Position numbers and translations under genes: made by a program. Positions 44,827 through 56,515 of a stretch of DNA of 64,000 nt are shown here, piece after piece; position 1 is the stretch's first letter, and each line of letters starts with the position of its first letter. The notes below the pieces were generated by a model. That model worked only from the letters and a program-made list of their open reading frames with translations. It was not told where the DNA came from and searched no databases. Source of the DNA: Tupaia tana (Eukaryota; Chordata; Mammalia; Scandentia; Tupaiidae); contig JAKSZU010000006.1 of the NCBI GenBank assembly GCA_026018925.1, forward strand, positions 191,963,449 through 192,027,448, given 5' to 3'.

Positions 44827-45429
44827 CCATATGAACCTTTGTGAGACAGAGTATTATTCAAACAATAAGAAATTATTTTCTTTTTTCTGTGTAATACTTT
44901 CTGCTATGAAAATCCATGTACTACCTCCATCATACTCACCTGAGTTCAATCACAGACTTAAATTATTGAAGTCTATGGCAAGATAAGGCCCTTAAAATGA
45001 AGAATAAGGAAATTATTAATTTAACTTAAAAACACCAGATGCTATTCTCAGGAAGAGAAGTTATTTACTCTCATTTTTATTTTTTTCAAAACAGTCACTT
45101 TGACATGTCACCAAGCTATCAGTACATAAAAGCAAAGATTCTTGGGTATCTCGTGGCAATCTTTATTCTGTTTGTATTTACTGGAGAAGGACAGCCCTCC
45201 CAAAGAGAAAAAGATGGAAGAAAGAAATGTTCCAATTCATTTCGACATTGAGTAGATATTTGTTCGAATAGTGCCATTGTGAGTCTGTCTCTCCTCTATT
45301 ATTATAGTTGTTATTTTTATTAGTACTATTTATTATTGTTGACTGTGCTTTTATTGCGTTGCTTTTGTTTTCAAGCAAGAGTCTAATATGCCCAGGTTTA
45401 TATAGTTCTTAAGACTTACGATTTCAGAA

Positions 45430-45810
45430 GAGAAATAATATTACAAAGTGGTTAAGAGATACCAACTTGAGCCAGCATTGTTTAGAATTCTAGCCCTGAA
45501 ACTTTCTAGCTACATGATGTTGGACAAGCAGATTAACACTTCTGAACATCATATTTTTTTAACCTATAAAATGAAAATAATAATACAAGGGGACCTCAAA
45601 CACTTTATGAAAAAAAAATGGATTTAAAGCATGAATTTTTTGGTGCAAAATATATTAAAATCAGGCACAATTTTTAATATATCGTGCATTTTACTTTATT
45701 TTTTTAAAAGACACTTGTAGAATCAAAGATTATAAAGTTGTTGTGAGAATTAAATGTCTTTTTCCATGTAAACCACTTAGAATACTGTTTGGCATATTTT
45801 TTTAAAAATG
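45430..45810 (+). mobile_element. MIR interrupted by a DNA element
   Basis: Left part 45436-45593: AAAGTGGTTAAGAGATACC, AATTCTAGCCCTGAAAC, TTTAACCTATAAAATGAAAAT. Right part from 45720: GTTGTTGTGAGAATTAAATG, TGTAAACCACTTAGAATACTG. The two parts are consecutive in MIR. Confidence 0.78.
45594..45719. mobile_element. mariner-like MITE inside the MIR
   Basis: About 126 bp between TA dinucleotides. Ends TACAAGGGGAC and (complement) TACAAGTGTCT are similar inverted termini. CACTTTATGAAAAAAAAATG and GGTGCAAAATATATT resemble mammalian mariner MITEs. The exact family is unknown. Confidence 0.55.
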
Positions 45811-46354
45811 TTCCATTTGTGTTATCTATAAAATAAATGTAAGAGGAACCAGTCTCTCTGACAGTGTCAGTGTCATAAGGGTCCCACTTGAGTAGCATAC
45901 TTAGCCCTGTCCCAGTCTCTGTGTACAAAGGAATGAGAGGCTAGCACTCACGGTGGAAGGTGCAGGGCTGTTATGATGAGGTCACTGGGATCTCATGAAA
46001 TGAAAGAGAAATAAAGCCCAGAATCAGAGAAGAAAATAATTGCAGATATACTCTGTGTGTTGTTTTTATTATATTGTCCTGGAGATGGAAGTAGATTTCA
46101 GTGTTCAGTGGAGACTATTAGACCCTAAGAAAGGCAAAGATGAAGTAATCAAAACAGGAGTTAACATCTTTCCAGACAAGTTCTCTACTGTTTCCTTTTG
46201 GCCCCTCTACATTCTTTTCCCTCCAATAATCTGGGTATTTCTTAATATCCTGGGATCATACTGTGGCTTTAGTATGTACGTATCACCAATCCTGCCCTAG
46301 ACTTTAAAGTGCTATGTGTCTTTTTAGAATAAAAGTCACATATTATAAGTTATA

Positions 46355-46510
46355 ATAATGGGCCCACAGGTGGCATGGTGGCTAAAGGCGCTGGACTCCC
46401 ACACGACCAACCACGGTTTGAGTTCTGGACATGGTGGCTTGCTTTCTCACTTTCCCTTTCTCAGTCTCTCTGATCAAACTGAAAATAATAATAATAAATA
46501 AATAAAGTCA
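46355..46510 (+). mobile_element. t-SINE B
   Basis: GGGCCCACAGGTGGCATGGTGG head, B box GGTTTGAGTTCTGG, GCTTGCTTTCTCACTTTCCC, CTCTCTGATCAAACTG, (AAT)nAAATAAATAAAG tail. A clean example of the short form. Confidence 0.88.
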
Positions 46511-47690
46511 AATAAAATTCTTTTTTAAAAATATAAGTTATAACAACAATATTGAAGACATTGGCCAGTTTGGCTGGATCATTTGTGAATTCAGTAAAAA
46601 CAAAAATCACAATAAAGGTTTTATGTCTTTCTAAAATGCTGGTTGAGTTAATGAAATATTTAATTTTAAATTGCTATAGTTAGAGCTGATTTATCAAACT
46701 ACAGAAAAAATCCTTTCATCTTTCACCTTCTGTGAAAAGCAGACTTATTAACTTCTGGGTAATAATCAATCAAAAATAAAATTTAAAAAACCCATGTCAT
46801 TATTTTACTCCATTTAGTCTGTCCATTATGGCTAAACCATACTCCTTTTAAGGCTGCATTGGCACAAGAGATCACAATATAGTAAAACCCGGAAATATCC
46901 ACTGTGAAAGAAATGATCTGCAAACTGAGCTAAGCAGACCTAACAGTATCTGTGCCCTTTAGGGATGTGTTCAGTTCATCTTCCTTGTTTTTAATGCACT
47001 CACAGGCTCAGCCTGACTAATTCATACTCAGAACAAATTGCATAACGCTCCAAGACTGACACTTCCAAAGTTCATCCGTTCTGTAGTTGCTTGACATTAG
47101 AAAAGGGCAACTTTTGAAAAAGGAATAAAATAGATTTTCTCACTCTGTTGGTCAGTTCTCAAAAACAGCTGACCAGGTTTTTTTCTGAAACTTAACTTTT
47201 AAAATAATCCATCATTCAACATTCACCATTTCCACAAAAGACTCTCAACATTAACGAATCAATTTTTTTTTCTGAAGCTCTAAAACTCAGGATTTAAAAT
47301 AATATTAAAAATAAACTCTTGTGATGGAATGATTTTTGTCTTTTTCATTCATAGAACACAGAGTCTCATCCAATATCTTTCGCTTAATAATGTTTTAAAT
47401 AAGTAATCAATTTAATGAATAAGTGAAGAGGATTTTATTAGGGTATATGAGTATTAAAAGATATGAAATGTCAACACAGATAATCTTCAAGTTATTAGTT
47501 CATGACAAATCTTATTGCTACCCCTGAGTCAATTATACTCAAATTATGAATGTATGGCACCAATAGAGAAGAAACATTTCAAGGAAGTTATAATAGCTCC
47601 TTTTCTTACAAATGTATCCTATAGGTTTATTGCTACCACATGAGTCAGGGATACTTCAGTTTGAAGCAGGCACTAACCTAATTAAAAAAT
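46511..47690. other. Unassigned stretch
   Basis: No gene or named repeat recognised. Confidence 0.35.
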
Positions 47691-47699
47691 GTAAAAGCT

Positions 47700-47970
47700 G
47701 AGACCAGCAGATAGCATCATGGTTACATCATTGGACCCTCACATAGTTGACCTCAGTTCTAGTCCTGGAAGCAGCAACCTGAAACTCATGTCAGGTACAA
47801 GTGCATGTATGGCCAAAATCCCAAGAGGAGAATGAATAAGAAGGGACTGCAGCATGTCCACCCAACCTGAGGGTGATTTCTCACTTTCTGTCTCTCTGTT
47901 TCTCTCTGTCTTTCCAGTGAGCACACACAGGCCCTACAGTAAAAATCTTTCTCATAAAAAAAAAAAAAAA
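47700..47970 (+). mobile_element. t-SINE A
   Basis: GAGACCAGCAGATAGCATCATGG, damaged B box (GTTCTAGTCCTGG), body, GGCCCTACAGTAAAAATC plus poly-A. TSD AAAATGTAAAAGC immediately before and after. Confidence 0.88.
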
Positions 47971-48419
47971 TGTAAAAGCGACTTCTAGAAATCTACATAG
48001 TTTTACAATATGTAGGCTTAAGGACTGAAATACAATGTCAGAGTTCACTTTCTTTCTTCAGCTTTCAGTCTCTTTCTGTCAGATTTCTCTTTTTTCTGTA
48101 TTAGATTTTTAGTGATTATTCTGAAAAGAAGAAGGTCTTTTATGAGATATCATCTATAAAGTAAATCCCAGAATAGATTATGTTTGTATGGTCATGTGCT
48201 CAGCACCAATCAGCCACTGAATCAGAGCTTTGGGGTATCCTGAATAGCCCAGGTCTGTAGTCACATGCCCTCAGAAAGGCAAAAGGATAAAACTGTAGTT
48301 GACCGGAGCAATGAAGGTAAAATAGTTCCATATTAGAAGGGTTCACACACATCAATCACATCAATGCCCTCAATTATCTGTCTTTCCCTATTTGCACATA
48401 TTCTGAATGCGGCGTAACT

Positions 48420-48800
48420 CTGTACCACTTATTAGCAAGCATAGGGATCATTTCTCTATTTACATTTGGGAAGACTGTCATTTGTTTTGACCAATGCTTC
48501 TGCTCTCCGTATTAACTCCTGCAACTATCATGGGGATAAAGCCTCAGCCAGACGTCTAGAGGATGAGAGACCACTATAGTGACCTCTCCCAGGCAAGACC
48601 CTCCTAGATCAGACACAGCACAGCTAACCCGCAGTTAACTGCAGATGTCTGAATGAACTCAATCAAGATCAGTCAGCCAGACCCACGCAGATTAGCAGAC
48701 CCCTGCATTTATAACTAATAAAAAATGGGCAAGGATTTAAGACACTACATTTGGGGATAGTTTCTTTCACGAATTACAGGGTGTTAGGCAAGCAAATTAA
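48420..48800 (+). mobile_element. MLT1-like MaLR LTR, 3' part
   Basis: GAGACCACTATAGTGACCTC, CCCAGGCAAGACCCTCC, CAGATTAGCAGACCC, TAAGACACTACATTTGGGG and TAGTTTCTTTCACGAATTAC in the order of an MLT1 3' half. Strongly diverged. Confidence 0.5.
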
Positions 48801-49016
48801 ATTTGTTCTATAAGCTTGCGACTGAGATCCATTCTTCATCATCTTCTTATTGCTTGCTGCTTTTTTCTCAGTGCCTCTAAGCTCAATGAAGGTGGACCTG
48901 AAACAGGTGGTAGAAAATGAGGAACTGGAGATAAACTAATTGAATGGGTGAGAGGGGTAAGTATTAAATAATTTATTTATGACCTATCTCTTGAGCATTT
49001 GCTCAGTCCCAGACAT

Positions 49017-49068
49017 TATATGTATGTATGTAAGCATGCATGTATGTCTGTCTATAGGTATGCATATA
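49017..49068. repeat. (TATG)n-like tetranucleotide repeat
   Basis: Imperfect ATGTATGTATGTAAGCATGC-type run adjoining a t-SINE C. Confidence 0.8.
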
Positions 49069-49285
49069 TTTATTTCCCATGAGAGAGAGTGAAAGAGAGA
49101 AAGAAATAACCTTAACAGGGTCTTATGCTGTGTGATCCTTCCCTCAGCCTTCCAGGTCAGCCAGGATCGAAGACATAAAGTGTGCCTGTCATGTACAGGT
49201 CAACTCAGGAAATGAAGCCACATTCTTCGTATTGATCTAGCATTGCAGAGCAGTGCATTATCACTGCACCACTATGCATGATCCC
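49069..49285 (-). mobile_element. t-SINE C
   Basis: CCCATGAGAGAGAGTGAAAG, AACCTTAACAGGGTCTTATG, AGGTCAACTCAGGAAATG, AGAGCAGTGCATTATCACTG. Same family as the copies at 15840 and 37795. Confidence 0.68.
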
Positions 49286-49449
49286 TGAGACACTGTTTTA
49301 ATACTACTATAATTCTACAGATACAACAATGGATCAGGTAACTGCTTTACGAAATTTAGTCATGTTAATGTCATGAGACTTAAGTGATATTGAACATATT
49401 AAAACATAAGTAAAATGTTATATGTCCACACTATAATTAAAAAATAAAG

Positions 49450-49780
49450 CAAAAAAGGGTGCTGGAAGTATTTATATAGAGTAATCAGAAAAGGCTTCTT
49501 AAACAATATTACATTTGAGCAGAAATCTGAAATACGTAAGGGAAAGAACAAAAGTGATAACTCTAGAAAAAATATTTCAGGCAGAGACGAGAGCAAATGC
49601 AAAACCCTAAGGTAAGAGTAGGCTTGGATCATTTAAGGAATGCTAAAGTTAGGTATAACTAAAGCAAAGTAGGTAAATGGGATAGACATAGGAAATAATT
49701 TAAAAGAAATGGCAAAGATAAAGAAGATGCAGGGCCTTAAAAGTCATGGTAAGGTCTTTGCAAGAAGTGGATATAGAATC
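49450..49780. repeat. Unnamed ancient interspersed repeat
   Basis: ACATTTGAGCAGAAATCTGA, ATTTCAGGCAGAGACGAGAG, CAAATGCAAAACCCTAAGG and TGCAGGGCCTTAAAAGTCAT match phrasing common in mammalian genomes and seen in part at 21295 and 25390. I cannot name the family with certainty. Confidence 0.5.
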
Positions 49781-50055
49781 AAATATTCATTTACTATAAA
49801 TTAATGAATAGTTCTTCATCATTACTTGAAACCATTCCTAAAAGAAATTAAAATAATTGCCTCCTATAATTAGATAAATGATTATATCTGATTAAATAAT
49901 GTTATAACACTATACTAAGTATTATGAAAAACAACATTAGTGAAAATGCATGTTATATTATAGCTAATAAATAGAATAATCTTACTGACAAAGAGATGCA
50001 ATTTCTTAAAATGATCAGTAAAGATAAAAATATTCATCTTTAAAAGAAAAGGGCA

Positions 50056-50310
50056 GGGGACTAGCAGTTAGCGTAATGGCTATGTCACTGGACTCCCATG
50101 TAGTCGACTGTGGTTTGAGTCCTGGACCCGGTGGCTTAAACTCACGCCGGGCACGTGTGCGTGCGTGCCCAAGATCCCGAGAGGAGAATGGAGGAGAAGG
50201 GATTACAGCGTGGCCATCCCCCCGGGGAGGTGATTTCTCACTTTCTGTCTCTCTCTGTCTTTCTGGCAAGCGCACACGCCCTATAGCAAAAACCTCTCCA
50301 AAAAAAAAGA
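50056..50310 (+). mobile_element. t-SINE A, young
   Basis: GGGGACTAGCAGTTAGCGTAATGG (A box intact), B box GGTTTGAGTCC, GCACGTGTGCGTGCGTGCCC, CCCTATAGCAAAAACCTCTCC. The frames of 107 and 126 codons on opposite strands here are both SINE translations. Confidence 0.92.
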
Positions 50311-50873
50311 GAAAAGAAAAGGAAAAGGCAGATCTTATGGCTAAAATAAAATATTTTCTAATGTTAAAAATAGCTACAAACAGGGCTGTATGCATTTGAG
50401 ATTAACTACTACTCAATAAGTAGTTCTAAATCTCTTCTATTTCTCTTTCTTCCTTTTTTTTGCATTTTAGATCAAGATAATTAAGGGATTAATAATAAAG
50501 GTTCACAAAATTAACTCTGGACGATGATCTCTCCTACCATCGTGGTACAACATAAACCCATATTTAGAGAATAGAAAGTCAAAAAATAGAAAGGGTTGTT
50601 GTTTTTTTGTTTTTGTTTTGCTACTAGGGCAGTATTGTGAATAATAACATGATATATAATGTTTAGGCTGGCTATTGGGAAATTTGTGATGAGTAAAAAG
50701 AAGCCAGAGAGTAATTTCTTGATATAATTTTCTCAAAATAATATTATGTTACTCATAGTCTCACTTAATAACTTTTCAAATATAACTCTTGTGATCCCTC
50801 CAGAGAGTATCTATCCTCCAAAAGCTGTCCTGAACTGTTTCTGAACTGTCAAAATAAAGATAAGGCAAAATCT

Positions 50874-51036
50874 GGGGCCGGCAGGTGGCATGGTGGTTAA
50901 AAGCATTGGACTCCCACATGGCCGACCACGGTTTGAGTCCTGGACCTGGTGGCTTGCTTTCTCACTTTGCCTCTTTCTTTCTCTGTCTCTCTCTGAGCAA
51001 ATTGGATAATAATAATAAATAAATAAAGTTAAATAA
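50874..51036 (+). mobile_element. t-SINE B
   Basis: GGGGCCGGCAGGTGGCATGGTGG, GGTTTGAGTCCTGGACCTGG, GCTTGCTTTCTCACTTTGCC, GAGCAAATTGGATAATAATA, AAATAAATAAAG. Close to the copy at 46355. Confidence 0.9.
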
Positions 51037-51075
51037 AATAATTCTTGAACAACAAATTTAAAAAGATTAGGCAAA

Positions 51076-51582
51076 TCTCCATATTGTTCTCCACAATGGC
51101 TAAAACATGGAACCAACCCAAATGTCCATGAAGATGAACAGATTGAAAAAGTGTAGCACATATACACTACAGAATACTACTCAGCCATAAAACACAAGGA
51201 CACCCTAACATTTCATAGAAAGTGGACAAATATGAAATATTTACTGCTAAATGAAGCAAGCCAGATTATGAAAGAGAGGCATTGTATGTCCCCTCTTAAT
51301 ATATAGCAAATGTCTACACTCTATGGCAGAAACTGAAATGGAGAACAATTGTCGATACCAAAGACAGTGTAGGAGGAGGGTGGGGAAAAAAGGAGGGTGT
51401 GAGGGAGGGAACTGGAGGGAATAAAAGAGAAAACATTTGCAAACACAAACTGAAAAATGATCTGTTGATGATAATCTATGCTTATATCTTGGATTGAGTC
51501 AGTACATTCTGTATAGGAAAATTCATTTTGCATGCTGTAATGATATACAGTGAGCGAAGGTAAAATATGTTAATATTTTTTT
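51076..51582 (+). mobile_element. L1 end of ORF2 plus 3' UTR
   Basis: GGAACCAACCCAAATGTCC, ACTACAGAATACTACTCAGC, CTAAATGAAGCAAGCCAG are the C-terminal ORF2 codons. Then TATGTCCCCTCTTAATATAT and the purine-rich UTR, ending GATATACAGTGAGCGAAGG. A near-perfect TSD AAAAAGATTAGGCAAA flanks it (51060-51075 and 51583-51599, two differences). Confidence 0.9.
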
Positions 51583-52132
51583 AAAAAGATTAAGGCAGAA
51601 TTAAATAAAAGATAACTATTTACACTAACTAGATCATGTTAATAACAACTTTATGAGACAGTATTTGACTATTTAATCAAATCATATGCCTATGAGCAAA
51701 AGTTGTATGGAACAAACATCTCATTTAGGGTTCTTTAAATGTGTGTGTTTGTTTGTTTGTTTAAATGGACATAAAGCCCCACATTAAAAAGGAAAAAAAA
51801 CTCTCAAAAATAATACTTGTATGAATTTTGTTGTTGCCATTTACTTCTGAGTCTTAACATTTTATCTCTTGAAAAAAATGTAAAACAGGGAGAAATATTT
51901 ATTTTTATAAAAATTATGAGAACTAAAACGTGAAAATTGTGATTTGTTTTTAAGTGTTGCTCAAACAGCTGAGACCAGTAAAGCAGTGTAGGAAGTTCTG
52001 TAAGAAGTTAAACAGAGTCAAGCTGCACACCTGGCAGAGTTGAGAACTCTAGAAATAGTGACTCTCAGGCACTTCTAGTTAAAAAGACACCTCAAAAGAT
52101 GAGTCCTACAATTAGTAAGAAATGCTGAGCAG

Positions 52133-52376
52133 GGACCAGCAGTTAGCGTAATGGCTATGTCGCTGGACTCCCACGTAGTTGACCGTGGTTCGAGACCTGG
52201 ACCCGGTGGCTTAAACTCACGCCGGGCGCGTGTGCGTGCGTGCCCAAGATTCCGAGAGGAGAATGGAGGAGAAGGGATTGCGGCATGGCCATCCCCCCTG
52301 GGGGGTGATTTCTCGCTTTCTGTCTCTCTGTCTCTGTCTGTCTGGCGAGCGCACGCGCCTTGTAGCAAAAACCTCT

Positions 52377-52412
<36 letters not shown>
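52133..52412 (+). mobile_element. t-SINE A, youngest-looking
   Basis: GGGACCAGCAGTTAGCGTAATGG, full CpG-rich body with CCCCCCTGGGGGG, tail CTTGTAGCAAAAACCTCTC and an uninterrupted A-run over 30. TSD AAGAAATGCTGAG(C/T)AG at 52117-52132 and 52413-52428. B box reads GGTTCGAGACC. Confidence 0.95.
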
Positions 52413-52416
<4 letters not shown>

Positions 52417-52829
52417 AATGCTGAGTAGGTCAGATTTCTTCAAAGAAATAAGAGTAAAGGGGAAGAGAGAAAGGGAGGAGTAAATGAATAGAGTGAAAAG
52501 CTCTCAAAGCACCATCAAAAGTAATAATAATGATAACTTTCTAAAAGGAAAGGAATCCTACTGGGTGCACTTATGGTGGGCAGTAGTTGACTAAGGAGCT
52601 CTCTGGAATGTAAGGCAGGCAGGAAAAAAGTCTCCTGCACTTGCTTAAGCATGTAGAGGCAACAAATGCATGGCTGGACAGAAGTACTATGTTTAAAGGA
52701 AACAGAAGTTCATCCCTACCAATTAAGAAAGAAATCTCTGGAATGTACAGCTGAAATCTACACCCTAGCTCTTACTAAATTAAGCCCCTCTTTTCCAAAG
52801 CAGAAATCTCTTGGAAAAAATTTTCTTCA

Positions 52830-53095
52830 GGGACCAGCAGATGGCACAATGGTTATGTCGCTAGACTCCTGTTGTTGACCACAGTAAAAGTACCAAACCC
52901 CTGTGGCTTGGAACTCATGCTGGGCCTGGGTGCATCCATGCCCAAAATCCATCAGAGAGGAAACCAGAAGAGAAGGGATTTTGGAGTGACCATCTCCCCA
53001 GGGGGTGATTTCCAGTTTTCTGTATCTCTGTCTCTGTCACTTCACCAAGTGCATGTGCCTATGGCAAAAATCTCTCAGAAATAAATAAATAAAGT
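52830..53095 (+). mobile_element. t-SINE A, older
   Basis: GGGACCAGCAGATGGCACAATGG, B box destroyed (AGTAAAAGTACC), body, GTGCCTATGGCAAAAATCTC, AATAAATAAATAAAG. Confidence 0.85.
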
Positions 53096-53400
53096 CCATA
53101 AAACAACAATTCGTCCAAATATGGCTAAGCAAAAAAGAAGTAGAAAAATATTCCAATTTGGAATTAGAAAAATGATAGAAAAACAAAATTTTCCTACAAC
53201 AAAGTTCACTGACTAAATGTTACCATTAAAAATATATATTGCAAACATTCTGCCATGAATTAAAATGTTTACAATAATGGCGAAGCAATCATAGAATATC
53301 AAATCAGAAAATATTAAAGCAGAAATACAAGAATTAAGAGATATGAATAGACAATCAATGAAAGTGAAAAGAGAATTGATATGATAAAAAATATTAAATA

Positions 53401-53648
53401 ATTTTTTGAGAGTTTTTTTGCTATAGGGTGCGTGCACTTGCCAGAAAGACAGAGACAAAGAGACAAAAAAATGAGAACTCACCCCCCTCTCTCCCCCAGG
53501 GAGGATGGCCATGCCGCAATCCCTTCTCCTCCAATCTCTTCTTGGGATCTTGCGCCCTATGTGAGTTTAAGCCACCGGGTCCAGAACTTGAACTGCGGTC
53601 AACTACATGGGAGTACAACGACATAGCCATTATGCCAACTGCTGGTCC
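53401..53648 (-). mobile_element. t-SINE A
   Basis: GAGAGTTTTTTTGCTATAGGG to GCCAACTGCTGGTCCC. The palindrome is expanded to CCCCCCTCTCTCCCCCAGGGAGG, and the (CA)n part of the body is deleted (TTGCGCCCTATGTGAG). Confidence 0.88.
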
Positions 53649-54169
53649 CTTAAAATAAGATTTTTAAAGAAATGAGTAGAAAACGATTCCAACAAAGTAA
53701 TACAGTCTATCTTTAACTACTCTGATTGAAATAAATGACTTTCTAAAATCTCATATATATTTGAATCTGTACCTGGGCTTTCCATATCTTGGTTGTGCGT
53801 TAGTGCTTAGCGTGTCAATTTTTTTTCTTACAAACAAATAATATCTGTGTTTTTATTGCTAACTTAATACATCAGTTACTATTTCTTCATTACTTTCCTT
53901 TTCAGTGTTCCTTATTGCTATTATTTTATTGTTATAATTACCATCCACAAGATATTTGTATATATATGTGTGTTTCTGTTTGTAACACTTTCATCTGTTC
54001 ATGTATACAAGCAATCCATTTATGATTTCTTCTTATATTTGTGGCTTTACTTTTTTTTTTTTTTGAATCACTATCCATTTAAAGTTTACACTACTATAGG
54101 GTGTATGTTATGGGCCAATTTTGTCATTTCCAGATAAATTCCCCATTCGAACACTACTAATTTAAATAA

Positions 54170-55190
54170 AGCTTTTTAAAAGAAACTATTAATAGCATTC
54201 TTATACTATACACTACTGGTACAAATGCAACATGATAGAGCATCTACGGATGTGAAATTTGGCAATGTCTATCAAAAACAACAAAAATACTTTCCTTTGA
54301 CTCACTGATGCTACTTTTGTAGTTTATCCTGAAATTATTCCTGCACAAGTGCAGAATGACACATATACAATAAATCTTTCCATTGCAATAGCAAAAGACT
54401 TGAAACAAATTACTTATTCAATGATAAAGACTTTTTTTTTTTTTTTTTTGGAGAGGTTTTCACTATAGGGCGCACGCGCTCACCAGACAGACAGAGAGAG
54501 ACATAGAGACAGAAAGCGAGAAATCACCCCCCAGGGGTGATGGTCATGCCGCAATCCCTTCTCCTCCATTCTCCTCTTGGGATCTTGGGCACGCACGCAC
54601 ACGCGCCCGGCGTGAGTTTTAAGCCACCGGGTCTGGGACGCAAACCGCTGTCGACTACATGGGAGTCCAGTGACATAGCCATTATGCTAACTGCTGGTTC
54701 CCAATGACAAAGATTTTTGAAACTAAAACTAAATTGTATCAACAAATGAAATACTATGTAAATATAAAAAAGAAGAAAAAGCTCTCTCTAGACACCAGGG
54801 AAATAATTCAGTGTATACCAAGTAAAAATACCAAGAGAACTGTAAGATAATTTGCTAAGTTTGGCTTTAAATTCTTTTTAATATAAAGACTTTATTTACT
54901 TTTGTTTACATTTGTTTCAAGAAAAGCTGAAAGGATTCTAAGAAATTGAAAAATTAATTAACTTTGGATAACAGTGAATGCAGAAGGAAGGAACAAGGGC
55001 AGATGGGAGGAGACATTAAAATAACTAATACTCTTACAAATAGTCTGTCATCTATTTCCCTTTTCAAGGGAAGGCTTTTTTGCTCCCTAAGGAAAGAGTA
55101 CACATGACATAGGATATTTTCATATATAGCAGTGTAAATGATTTTATGTAACAGGAAACTTACAATATTCTTTATTAATTTACACGTATA
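54170..55190 (+). mobile_element. Old L1 (L1M/L1ME-like) split by a SINE
   Basis: AAATTTGGCAATGTCTATCA, TTTGACTCACTGATGCTAC, CCTGCACAAGTGCAGAATG, GCAATAGCAAAAGACTTG; then after the SINE GAAATACTATGTAAATATAA, AAGCTCTCTCTAGACACC and the UTR. Order fits an L1M ORF2 end followed by its 3' UTR. Confidence 0.75.
54431..54703 (-). mobile_element. t-SINE A inside the old L1
   Basis: GGAGAGGTTTTCACTATAGGGCG to GCTAACTGCTGGTTCCC. TSD CAATGA(T/C)AAAGA before and after. The L1 reading continues directly across the joint. Confidence 0.92.
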
Positions 55191-55514
55191 CTTTAGATTA
55201 CATTAGTAATCTGTTGAACTATGTAGGTATATAAAGCTAGAATATCCAGTCCTAGATGAGCTAGCCAAGTCTCTTGTTCAAATCAATGACTCTGTTAATC
55301 ATAAGGTGATTTTTCATAAGAAAAAATTTACATTATATATCATTTAAATATTGATGTCATTTTTTAATCAGCAGATATAATAAGGAGCATTTGTATGTGT
55401 TTCTGTTGATTGTGTGTGTGTGTGCATGTATGTACATTTCACAGAAAAGAATGTAGGGAAATTGAGTATAGACTAGTCAAAATATTTTTTATTATTTAAT
55501 AAGAAACAATGTTC

Positions 55515-55780
55515 TGGGGCTTGCAAATGGTGTAGCAATTATGTCGCTGTACTCCCACATCACTAACCATGGTTTGAGTCCAGGACCCAGTGGCTTAAAA
55601 ATCACACTGGGTCCGTGTGTGTGCATGCCCAAGATCCTGGGAGAAGAATGAAGGAAAAGGGACTGCAATATGGCCCTCCTCCCTGGAGTGTGGTTTTTCA
55701 CTTTCACTCTCACAGTCTCTGTCTCACTCTTTGGCGAATACATGTGCCCGAAGGCAAAAACTTCTAAAAAAAAATTTTTT
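55515..55780 (+). mobile_element. t-SINE A, older
   Basis: GGGGCTTGCAAATGGTGTAG, B box GGTTTGAGTCC, GGGTCCGTGTGTGTGCATGC, GTGCCCGAAGGCAAAAACTTC. Confidence 0.85.
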
Positions 55781-56044
55781 ATGAAGGACACTGGATTCCA
55801 AAATATGTCTGAAGTATCTTAGAAAAAAAAAATTTTACAGATGACTTTGTCATGAATGAGAAATAAATCTTACAAAAATTAAAAGAGTAAAGTTAAAAAA
55901 AAAAAGAAATAGAACCCATTGTGAGATGACTAATTATACAGAGATTTGTGTTTTAAAAGCAGCAATTACCCTTTTGACCAAACTTGTTATTAAATGATTG
56001 TTTGCACTGAACCACTCAACTGTTTTCAAAGTAACAGAATAAAA

Positions 56045-56225
56045 ATATTGTATAAAATACAGAATGACTCCATTTATACATGAAGAGTACATAAATCTGG
56101 AAGAATGAAAATCTGAAATTTTAGTAGTGATATTTTCTGGCTGGTGCTATGTTATGTAATTCTAATTTGCTTCTTTATGACATTTCATGACTTCAGATTA
56201 ATATGAAGCTAGTTTTATTTAAATA
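56045..56225 (+). mobile_element. Old L1 3' end fragment
   Basis: AATACAGAATGACTCCATTT, ACATAAATCTGGAAGAATG, TTAGTAGTGATATTTTCTGG and TGCTTCTTTATGACATTTC follow an L1M 3' UTR. Confidence 0.55.
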
Positions 56226-56254
56226 ATTTTAATGTATTAAAAAACAAAAAAAGT

Positions 56255-56454
56255 TAGGCCACCCAGGTGGTGTGGTAGTTAAGGTGACTGGATTTCACAA
56301 GATTGACTGATTTGAGTCTCAGACACTGCAGCTTAAAAAGCATGCCTGGTGCATGTGCGTATCTACTCAAAATCCCAAGAGGAAGATAGAGGAGAAGAAA
56401 TTGCAGCATGACCATCTCCCTCGGGGAGTGATTTCTCACTTTCTCTCTTTCTTG

Positions 56455-56496
<42 letters not shown>

Positions 56497-56515
56497 AGTA
56501 CATGCACCCTAAATT
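56255..56515 (+). mobile_element. t-SINE A with (CT)n expansion
   Basis: GGCCACCCAGGTGGTGTGGTAG head, GATTTGAGTCTCAGAC, body, then (CT)18 within the pyrimidine stretch (56456-56492), and CATGCACCCTAAATTTG. Confidence 0.83.

Noticed and set aside
50015-50399. Overlapping open frames of 107 and 126 codons on opposite strands, and many like them elsewhere (21316-21699, 41435-41770, 52075-52483, 57439-57799)
   Set aside because: They coincide with t-SINE A copies. The CpG-rich SINE body is open in several frames on both strands, and the same peptides recur wherever a copy lies. No independent coding evidence.
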